DNA from: Flavobacteriaceae bacterium
GTDB taxonomy: Bacteria > Bacteroidota > Bacteroidia > Flavobacteriales > Flavobacteriaceae
Assembly (NCBI GenBank): GCA_027066745.1
Contig: JAMONB010000290.1
Location: forward strand, 1-32,557
Length of the DNA: 32,557 nucleotides
Direction of reading: 5' to 3'
Made by a program: the position numbers and the translations under genes
Shown: piece by piece, positions 26,357 through 32,557 of the stretch
Layout of the letters: each line of letters opens with the position of its first letter
Numbering within the stretch: position 1 is the first letter of the stretch
The notes under the pieces: model-generated
Database searches by the model: none
What the model saw: the letters and a program-made list of their open reading frames with translations, nothing else
Told to the model about the DNA's origin: nothing

Positions 26357-26364
26357 TATATTTG
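26357..26364 (+). promoter_or_regulatory. coxBA promoter, -7 element
   Basis: TATATTTG is a perfect TAnnTTTG box, 39 bases before the coxB ATG. No TTG is seen at -33, where the Fnr-like palindrome lies instead. That fits an activator-dependent promoter. Confidence 0.55.
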
Positions 26365-26403
26365 CTCCATCACGAAAAATTAAGAAACTAACTCATATAT
26401 TTA

Positions 26404-27447
26404 ATGAAAGCATTATTTTATATTATAATATTTGTAATTATAATTGTCGGAATTTGGCAATTTGTAAAGTTATTAGGCTTAACAAAAGTTGAAAATCAAA
26501 CAGCTACAGAAAAAGAAAATAATATTAATGGGTGGCTATTACTCGTTTTTATGGGTTTTGTTTATGGGCTTATGATATACAGTCTGATTGGTTATAAAGA
26601 CACTTTATTACCTCAACTGTCCGCATCTGCTGAAGGTCACCATATAGATATATTGTTTAAACTAACTATGGGTTTAATTCTAGTTGTTCAGTTTATCATT
26701 CAATTTGTATTGTTCTTTTTTGCTTTTAAGTATAGAGGTATTAATAATAGAAAAGCATATTTTTTTGCAGATAGTCATAAACTAGAAACTATTTGGACAG
26801 TGATACCGACGGTTGTACTTTCTGGGTTGATTATTTATGGCCTATGGACATGGAATGAAATTATGGATTCATCTGATTCAGAAAACCCCTTAATAATTGA
26901 ATTGTATGCAAAACAGTTTCAATGGGAAGCACGTTATGCCGGTCAAGACAATGAACTAGGAAATGCCAATGTTCGTTTTATTAAAGGTGTAAACACTATG
27001 GGTGTAGATTTTTCTGATAAAAATGCTTCTGATGATATTCCTTTAGCAGTTGCAGAAGGAAAATTTGTAAAAGAATTGCATTTGCCAAAAGATAGAAAAG
27101 TAATCTTTAAATTACGTTCACAAGATGTACTACACTCTGCATTTATGCCTCACTTTAGAGCTCAAATGAATTGTGTGCCTGGTATGGTTACTGAATTAGC
27201 TTTTACACCATCTGTGACTACTGCAGAAATGAGGCTAAATGATGATACAAAAGCAAAATTCGAGCATATTAATGCGTTAAGAAAAGAAAAAGGAAAAGAA
27301 GCCGTTGAGTTTGATTATTTGTTATTATGTAACAAAATATGTGGTGCTTCTCATTATAATATGCAATTAAAAATTATTGTTGATGAACAAGCCGACTTTA
27401 ATAAGTGGTTAGCTACTCAGAAAACTTTTGCTCAAATAAATAAATAA
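26404..27447 (+). CDS. coxB: Cytochrome c oxidase subunit II (CuA)
   Basis: Subunit II takes electrons from cytochrome c or alternative complex III through its CuA centre. The CuA ligands are visible in LLCNKICGASHYNMQ (Cys309, Cys313, His317, Met320), with the upstream His in VLHSAFMPHFRAQMNCVPGM. Four hydrophobic segments precede the cupredoxin domain (about 2-24, 43-65, 79-109, 118-145), whereas subunit II usually has two. The residue before the Ile of the CuA loop is Lys instead of the usual Glu. The 20-base gap to coxA indicates an operon. The ATG is preceded by a strong -7 box and a terminator, so the pair is transcribed apart from act. Confidence 0.95.
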   Translation: MKALFYIIIFVIIIVGIWQFVKLLGLTKVENQTATEKENNINGWLLLVFMGFVYGLMIYSLIGYKDTLLPQLSASAEGHHIDILFKLTMGLILVVQFIIQFVLFFFAFKYRGINNRKAYFFADSHKLETIWTVIPTVVLSGLIIYGLWTWNEIMDSSDSENPLIIELYAKQFQWEARYAGQDNELGNANVRFIKGVNTMGVDFSDKNASDDIPLAVAEGKFVKELHLPKDRKVIFKLRSQDVLHSAFMPHFRAQMNCVPGMVTELAFTPSVTTAEMRLNDDTKAKFEHINALRKEKGKEAVEFDYLLLCNKICGASHYNMQLKIIVDEQADFNKWLATQKTFAQINK

Positions 27448-27467
27448 TAAAATAAATAGTAAAAAAT

Positions 27468-29237
27468 ATGTCAGATCATCATCATAAAGAAACTTTTGTA
27501 ACAAAGTACGTCTTTAGTCAAGATCATAAAATGATTTCTAAACAATACCTAATTACGGGTATTATCATGGGGGTTATAGCAGGTTTTATGTCTATGTTGT
27601 TTCGTTTACAAATAGCCTATCCTGAAGAATCATTTAGTATTATTGAAGCCTTTTTAGGAAGAGCAGGCGAAGGTGGAGTAATGACGCCAGACATGTACTT
27701 GTCTTTAGTGACTATTCATGGTACGCTAATGGTGTTTTTTGTACTAACAGCAGGCCTAAGTGGTACGTTTAGTAATTTGTTAATTCCGTTACAGATTGGT
27801 GCTCGTGATATGGCATCTGGTTTTTTAAATATGATATCCTATTGGCTGTTCTTTTTATCATCAGTTATTATGTTGGCTTCATTATTTATTGAAACAGGGC
27901 CCGCAAATGCTGGTTGGACTATCTACCCACCATTAAGTGCCTTGCCACAAGCAATTTCAGGTTCTGGTTTAGGAATGACCTTATGGTTGGTTTCTATGGC
28001 AATATTTATAGCATCGTCATTATTAGGTGCTTTAAACTATATTGTTACTGTTTTAAATTTACGTACCATTGGTATGAAAATGACAAGATTGCCATTAACA
28101 ATTTGGGCTTTCTTTGTGACAGCAATTATTGGTGTTGTATCATTTCCAGTATTATTATCTGCTGCGTTATTATTGATTTTTGATAGAAGTTTTGGTACTT
28201 CTTTCTATTTGTCAGACATCTATGTTGCTGGTGAAGTCTTACATTATAAAGGAGGTTCTCCTATACTTTTTGAACACTTATTTTGGTTTTTAGGGCATCC
28301 TGAAGTATATATTGTCATTTTACCTGCAATGGGTATTGTTTCAGAAATATTGGCAGTGAATTCTAGAAAACCGATATTTGGTTATAGAGCAATGATTATC
28401 TCAATTATATCGATTGCATTTTTATCAACGATAGTTTGGGGTCACCACATGTTTGTTACAGGTATGAATCCGTTTTTAGGTTCTGTATTTACCTTTACAA
28501 CATTATTAATTGCCATACCGTCTGCCGTCAAATCATTTAATTGGATTACCACCATTTGGAAAGGTAATATACAAATGAATACGGCCATGTTATTTTCTAT
28601 AGGTTTTGTATCTACTTTTATTACTGGCGGATTGACAGGTATAATTTTAGGAGATAGTGCTCTTGATATTAATGTACATGATACTTATTTTGTAATAGCA
28701 CATTTTCACTTAGTAATGGGTGTTTCTGCCATTTTCGGAATGATAGCTGGTGTTTACCATTGGTTTCCTAAAATGTATGGTAGAATGATGAATAAAGACT
28801 TAGGTTACCTTCATTTTTGGCTAACCGCTATTGCAGCTTATGGTGTGTTTTTTCCAATGCATTTTGTAGGTCTTGCAGGTTTGCCAAGACGTTATTATAG
28901 TAATACTGCTTTTCCTATTTTTGATGATTTAGCAGACATCAATGTGTTGATGACGATATTTGCAATCATTGGAGGCTTAGCTCAACTTATATTTTTAGCC
29001 AATTTTTTCTTTAGTATTTCAAAAGGGAAGAAAGCTTCTAAAAACCCATGGAGGGCAACAACACTTGAATGGACAACCCCTGTTGAGCATATACATGGTA
29101 ACTGGCCAGGAGAAATCCCTACGGTACACCGTTGGGCTTATGACTACAGTAAAACTAATGAGAATGGAGAATTATGGGAAGGTGAAGACTTTACATTGCA
29201 AACCGTTCCGATAAGAGATGGAGAAGAAGAGTTTTAA
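27468..29237 (+). CDS. coxA: Cytochrome c oxidase subunit I
   Basis: This is the catalytic haem-copper subunit that reduces oxygen and pumps protons. Haem ligands and active-site residues are visible: TIHGTLMVFFVL (low-spin haem His), FWFLGHPEVYIVILPAMGIVSEIL (CuB His and cross-linked Tyr), WGHHMFVTGM (two CuB His), and HDTYFVIAHFHLVMG (haem His pair). The HPEVY motif marks a type A oxidase. The 589 residues with about 12 or more membrane segments fit. No subunit III or IV gene follows; a terminator and an unrelated amidase come next, so the other subunits must lie elsewhere. Confidence 0.97.
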   Translation: MSDHHHKETFVTKYVFSQDHKMISKQYLITGIIMGVIAGFMSMLFRLQIAYPEESFSIIEAFLGRAGEGGVMTPDMYLSLVTIHGTLMVFFVLTAGLSGTFSNLLIPLQIGARDMASGFLNMISYWLFFLSSVIMLASLFIETGPANAGWTIYPPLSALPQAISGSGLGMTLWLVSMAIFIASSLLGALNYIVTVLNLRTIGMKMTRLPLTIWAFFVTAIIGVVSFPVLLSAALLLIFDRSFGTSFYLSDIYVAGEVLHYKGGSPILFEHLFWFLGHPEVYIVILPAMGIVSEILAVNSRKPIFGYRAMIISIISIAFLSTIVWGHHMFVTGMNPFLGSVFTFTTLLIAIPSAVKSFNWITTIWKGNIQMNTAMLFSIGFVSTFITGGLTGIILGDSALDINVHDTYFVIAHFHLVMGVSAIFGMIAGVYHWFPKMYGRMMNKDLGYLHFWLTAIAAYGVFFPMHFVGLAGLPRRYYSNTAFPIFDDLADINVLMTIFAIIGGLAQLIFLANFFFSISKGKKASKNPWRATTLEWTTPVEHIHGNWPGEIPTVHRWAYDYSKTNENGELWEGEDFTLQTVPIRDGEEEF

Positions 29238-29264
29238 TCCTTTTTGAACATAAAAATATACAAT

Positions 29265-29293
29265 AAACAGCCTCAACTATTGAGGCTGTTTTT
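29265..29293 (+). terminator. Intrinsic terminator after coxA
   Basis: AAACAGCCTCAA / TTGAGGCTGTTT forms a 12-bp perfect stem with a CTA loop followed by further T. It lies 27 bases after the coxA stop. Confidence 0.9.
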
Positions 29294-29308
29294 ATTTCAT
29301 TATATTTG
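29280..29308 (+). promoter_or_regulatory. Penicillin-acylase gene promoter (TTG / TATATTTG)
   Basis: TATATTTG (29301-29308) is a perfect TAnnTTTG box 19 bases before the ATG. TTG (29280-29282), 18 bases upstream, lies at the start of the right arm of the coxA terminator. Confidence 0.55.
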
Positions 29309-29327
29309 AGACATAAATTCTATCGTA

Positions 29328-31706
29328 ATGCGTATTTTTAAAACAATTCTTAAAATTTTAGCCGTTTTCCTTATCGTAGCACTTATAGGTGGCTATTTGT
29401 TTAAAAATAGCTTAAAACCAACTTATAAAGGAGAACTAAAATTAGTATTATTACAAGATAAAGTTGAAGTTTTTTATGATGATTATGGTATCCCTCATAT
29501 TTATGCTCAAAACGAATTAGATGCCCGTAGAGCATTAGGTTATGTACACGCTCAAGATAGATTGTGGCAAATGGAAGTCATTAGAAGACTGGCAGCTGGC
29601 AGGCTCTCAGAATTATTTGGTCAAAAATTAATTAGAATTGATAAATTTTTCTCAGGCTTAGGTATTGAAGAAGCTTCTAAAAAAACAATAGCAGCGTTAG
29701 ATGAAAACTCAAAAGTCTATCAATTGACGATGGCATATTTAGATGGTGTCAATCAATTTATAGATAAAGGAGCAACTCCAGTCGAATTTTATTTACTGGG
29801 TATTGATAAGGAAAAATACACTTTAAAAGATGTATATAATGTATTTGGGTATATGTCATTTAGCTTTGCGGCAGCTCATAAAACTGATCCTGTATTAACT
29901 GAAGTTCAAAGTAAATTAGGAAATGATTATTTGAATGAATTAGCGATTCCAATTTATGAAAATACAACATTGATAAAGACAGAAAAGAATGCCGTTATAG
30001 AAACTAGATTGGCTGAAGCAGTTAGTGCCATTTATGAACAACTACCAGTTTCTCCTTTTATTGGAAGTAATAGCTGGGTCATAGGTGCTGATAAAACTAA
30101 AAATGGGAAGGTGATCTTCGCAAATGATCCTCATATAGGCTTTGCACAACCAGCCGTTTGGTATGAGTCACATATTATAACTCCAAACTACGAAATGTAC
30201 GGTTACAATATGGCTTTGACTCCTTTTCCTATGCTTGGGCATAATAGAAAATATGCTTACGGATTAACCATGTTAGAAAATGATGATATCGATTTTTATA
30301 TTGAAGAGAATAATCCAAAAAATAAAAATGAATATCAAACACCTAACGGATTTGAAGCGTATGAATTTTGGGATAAAGAGATAAAAGTAAAAGATTCAAC
30401 AACGATTAAGTATAAAATTAAAGTAAGTAAACATGGCCCAATATTAAATGATATAATTGAGCAAATTACAGATGAACGTCCAATAGCAATGGATTGGATT
30501 TATACAAAATTTCCTAATAAAATGTTAGAAGTGGCTTATGAATTGTCTCATGCCAATTCATTAAAAGAGTTTAAACATGGGGCTGCAATGCTTCATGCAC
30601 CAGGCTTAAATATTATGTATGGAGACGCAGATGATAATATTGCTTGGTTTGCATCAGCAAAATTGTATAAATTTAAAAATGAGGTCAATTCAAAATTATA
30701 CCTTAATGGGAATAGTACTGATGATGAAAAGACATATTTAGATTTTGAACAAAATCCACAAGCTATAAATCCGACAAGCCATTATGTATACTCTGCGAAC
30801 AATCAGCCAGATTCAATTGCAGGGATGCTATATCCTGGGTATTACTTGCCTGAAGATAGAGCCAAACGGATTGTAAATTTACTAGAGCCAAAAAATGATT
30901 TCACCAAAGAAGATGTACTGAAAATGATTAATGATGTTACCAGTTCTATAACACCAACAGTTGTAGAGAATGCTCTGAAAGATATTACAATAGATGACTT
31001 TTCTAAAACTGAAAAACAAGCTATTGAAATTCTAAAAAAGTGGGATGGTAGTTATCATTTAGAAAGTGTTGCCCCAACCATTTATAATCGTTTTATTTAT
31101 GAGTTTTTGAACAATACATTTAAAGATGAGATGGGTAAAACATTCAAAACCTTTATCAATACAAGTCTACAGAAAAAAGTAATTGCTGTACAAATGGCAA
31201 GAGATAGCTCTGTTTGGTGGAATGATATAACTACAAAAGACAAAATAGAATCAAAGCAAGATATTATTAGTAAATCGTTAAAAAGTACAGTTTCATTTTT
31301 AGAAGGTCAATTAGGAGAGGCGGTTGATAGTTGGGTGTGGAGCAAAGTACATAGCATAGAACACAACCATCCAATGGGAAAAGTATCAGCTTTAAGAGAA
31401 TATTTTAATGTGGGTCCTTTTGAAATTAATGGTGGAGCAGAAGTGATAAATAATTTAGCTTTTAAATTAGATAGTACAGGTTATTATAAGGTGACCTCAG
31501 GCCCTTCAACACGTAGAGTCATTGATTTTTATGATGTAGAAAATAGTATGAGTATTTTGCCAACTGGTCAATCAGGTAATCCGCAAAGTAAGCACTATGA
31601 TGACCAGGCTAATAAATATAATAAAGGTGAATTTATCAAAATGCTGATAAATGAAAAAGCAATTAAGACTTCTAAAAATAAGTTGGTATTTAGTCCCCTA
31701 AACTAA
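29328..31706 (+). CDS. Penicillin acylase (S45) family N-terminal-nucleophile amidase
   Basis: The family hydrolyses amide bonds of acylated small molecules, such as beta-lactam side chains or acyl-homoserine lactones. The substrate here is unknown. The N-terminus has a membrane/signal segment (about 7-25). The alpha-chain region contains VEVFYDDYGIPHIYAQNELDARRALGYVHAQDRLWQMEVIRRLAAGRLSELFG. The autocatalytic cut is expected before Ser247 in GSNSWVIGADKTKNGKVIFANDPHIGF, making Ser247 the nucleophile of the beta chain. The length of 792 is normal for the precursor. It has its own promoter and no operon partner. It could be periplasmic and membrane-tethered. Confidence 0.92.
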   Translation: MRIFKTILKILAVFLIVALIGGYLFKNSLKPTYKGELKLVLLQDKVEVFYDDYGIPHIYAQNELDARRALGYVHAQDRLWQMEVIRRLAAGRLSELFGQKLIRIDKFFSGLGIEEASKKTIAALDENSKVYQLTMAYLDGVNQFIDKGATPVEFYLLGIDKEKYTLKDVYNVFGYMSFSFAAAHKTDPVLTEVQSKLGNDYLNELAIPIYENTTLIKTEKNAVIETRLAEAVSAIYEQLPVSPFIGSNSWVIGADKTKNGKVIFANDPHIGFAQPAVWYESHIITPNYEMYGYNMALTPFPMLGHNRKYAYGLTMLENDDIDFYIEENNPKNKNEYQTPNGFEAYEFWDKEIKVKDSTTIKYKIKVSKHGPILNDIIEQITDERPIAMDWIYTKFPNKMLEVAYELSHANSLKEFKHGAAMLHAPGLNIMYGDADDNIAWFASAKLYKFKNEVNSKLYLNGNSTDDEKTYLDFEQNPQAINPTSHYVYSANNQPDSIAGMLYPGYYLPEDRAKRIVNLLEPKNDFTKEDVLKMINDVTSSITPTVVENALKDITIDDFSKTEKQAIEILKKWDGSYHLESVAPTIYNRFIYEFLNNTFKDEMGKTFKTFINTSLQKKVIAVQMARDSSVWWNDITTKDKIESKQDIISKSLKSTVSFLEGQLGEAVDSWVWSKVHSIEHNHPMGKVSALREYFNVGPFEINGGAEVINNLAFKLDSTGYYKVTSGPSTRRVIDFYDVENSMSILPTGQSGNPQSKHYDDQANKYNKGEFIKMLINEKAIKTSKNKLVFSPLN

Positions 31707-31805
31707 ATATAGAAAAGCAAAAATTAAATAATTTCAATGCGACATAATAATGTTAACTTGGTATTAATTATCATTTAGCCCAATTTAGAGTGTAAAAAAA
31801 GTATT

Positions 31806-32114
31806 ATGTCAGAAGAAGAAATTTACTTTGTATCAGTTGGAGAAAAAATTGAGAATGGGATTAAAAGCCAAATGTTTGGAAAACCTTGCTTCAAAATAAA
31901 TAAAAAAGCATTTACCTGTTTTTTTAAAAATGCAATGGTATTTAAGCTAAATGGTGAATTTCATCAAGAAGCATTAAGCTTAGAAGGTTCAGAATTATTT
32001 GATCCATCTGGAAAAAATAGACCAATGAAAGAATGGGTTCAAGTTTCATTTGATTACAAGGAAAAGTGGAAAATGTTTGCGGAAAAATCTGCAGAATATG
32101 TTGGTGAAAAATAA
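31806..32114 (+). CDS. Small conserved protein, TfoX N-terminal-domain-like
   Basis: This 102-residue soluble protein has no signal peptide. The segment KSQMFGKPCFKINKKAFTCFFKNAMVFKLNGE resembles the TfoX N-terminal fold (MFGG...dgk.fa....lylK), and ends DPSGKNRPMKEWVQVSFDYKEKWKMFAEKSAEYV. Short stand-alone proteins of this kind are widespread in Bacteroidetes and have no defined function. It stands alone, 99 bases after the amidase gene, and I see no clear promoter in that gap. Confidence 0.7.
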   Translation: MSEEEIYFVSVGEKIENGIKSQMFGKPCFKINKKAFTCFFKNAMVFKLNGEFHQEALSLEGSELFDPSGKNRPMKEWVQVSFDYKEKWKMFAEKSAEYVGEK

Positions 32115-32244
32115 ATGACGAGCTGTTAAAATTAAATTACAAATTATAGATAATATTATTGTTAGAAAATTTAAAGCAACCATAGACTAAGATTAGCATC
32201 TATTAATAGAATTCAAGTTATTAGTAGTAAAAATAGGTTAGATT

Positions 32245-32557
32245 ATGAAACGAGTACTAGTTTTTTTATTGGTGGTTGTAGTACTTTCTAGTTGTACAGG
32301 TGATGATAATTCAAGAATTAATAACCAAATTATTGGAGAATGGAAATTAATGAAAGCTGAAATAGTTAGTTTTAGTCAAAATCCATCAATAATAGATTAC
32401 TCAGATGAAAATATAATTTATAATTTTAAATCTGAAGGTAAATTAGTTATTACTGGAGAGGTGAATGTAGGGTATTTAGAAGGAGAATACGATTATTATT
32501 TTGGGGATGATTATTTAGGAGGAACGAGTGGCTCTAAAAGCTTATTAGTAAAAATTA
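32245..32557 (+). CDS. Lipoprotein of unknown function, lipocalin-like start (3' end beyond window)
   Basis: The ORF starts ATG at 32245 and stays open for 104 codons to the window edge, so it is missing from the ORF track. The N-terminus MKRVLVFLLVVVVLSSCTGDD is a lipoprotein signal with Cys17 as the lipidation site. The segment NNQIIGEWKLMKAEI followed by IIYNFKSEGKLVITG resembles the start of lipocalin-like lipoproteins common in Flavobacteriia (GxWkL...F...G.l). The function is unknown. The 130-base gap before it contains no clear feature. Confidence 0.8.
   Translation, partial: MKRVLVFLLVVVVLSSCTGDDNSRINNQIIGEWKLMKAEIVSFSQNPSIIDYSDENIIYNFKSEGKLVITGEVNVGYLEGEYDYYFGDDYLGGTSGSKSLLVKI

Noticed and set aside
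32154-32161. TATTATTG as promoter for the last lipoprotein gene
   Set aside because: One mismatch to the consensus, no -33 element and a leader of about 80 bases; too weak to call.

Overview
The window is a chromosomal segment of an AT-rich Bacteroidetes bacterium, almost certainly a member of the Flavobacteriia (family Flavobacteriaceae level). The reasons are a long SprA gene (type IX secretion/gliding translocon) next to ruvA, a complete alternative complex III (act) operon followed by cytochrome oxidase genes, and several perfect copies of the Bacteroidetes -7 promoter element TAnnTTTG. No rRNA, tRNA, CRISPR array, insertion sequence or phage gene was seen. Gene density is high and no gene-free stretch exceeds about 220 bases.

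Left part (1-7141, all minus strand): the N-terminal 1381 residues of sprA run off the left edge, preceded by ruvA and then a malic enzyme/phosphotransacetylase fusion gene (maeB).

Middle part (7226-14596): a self-contained sugar-uptake locus. On the minus strand lie a TonB-dependent receptor, an SLC45/GPH-type sugar symporter, a GH100-like (neutral invertase-like) glycosidase and a PfkB sugar kinase. A LacI-family regulator is divergent on the plus strand. Two perfect palindromic operators, 21 bp centre to centre, lie between the receptor and the regulator. The logic fits sucrose: outer-membrane import, inner-membrane symport, cytoplasmic hydrolysis, then fructose phosphorylation. There is no SusD and no GH32, so this is not a standard polysaccharide-utilisation locus. 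It resembles in plan the sux/scr loci of Proteobacteria, but with a GH100-like enzyme. A strong 16-bp hairpin separates the receptor gene from the other three.

Right of that (14593-17007, minus strand): a SPOR-domain secreted protein, ruvB and queG. Then on the plus strand (17223-26238) come actA-F, encoding alternative complex III, the quinol:cytochrome c/oxidase oxidoreductase that replaces bc1. A terminator follows, then a separately promoted coxB-coxA pair (aa3-type oxidase subunits II and I). Together they form the quinol-to-oxygen end of the respiratory chain. Notable details are a tandem duplication of the cytochrome c domain in ActA (seven haem motifs in all), a helix-hairpin-helix tail on ActC, a histidine-rich loop in ActF, and an Fnr-like palindrome upstream of coxB.

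Right end (29328-32557): a penicillin-acylase family amidase with its own promoter, a small TfoX-N-like protein, and the start of a lipoprotein gene cut by the window edge.

Three genes (sprA, the PfkB kinase and queG) appear to start with TTG placed at or beside the stop of the upstream gene, and two promoters reuse parts of the preceding terminator hairpin. The layout is compact and translationally coupled. I see no wholly new system. The sugar locus, the ActC tail and the regulatory palindromes are the parts most worth checking.
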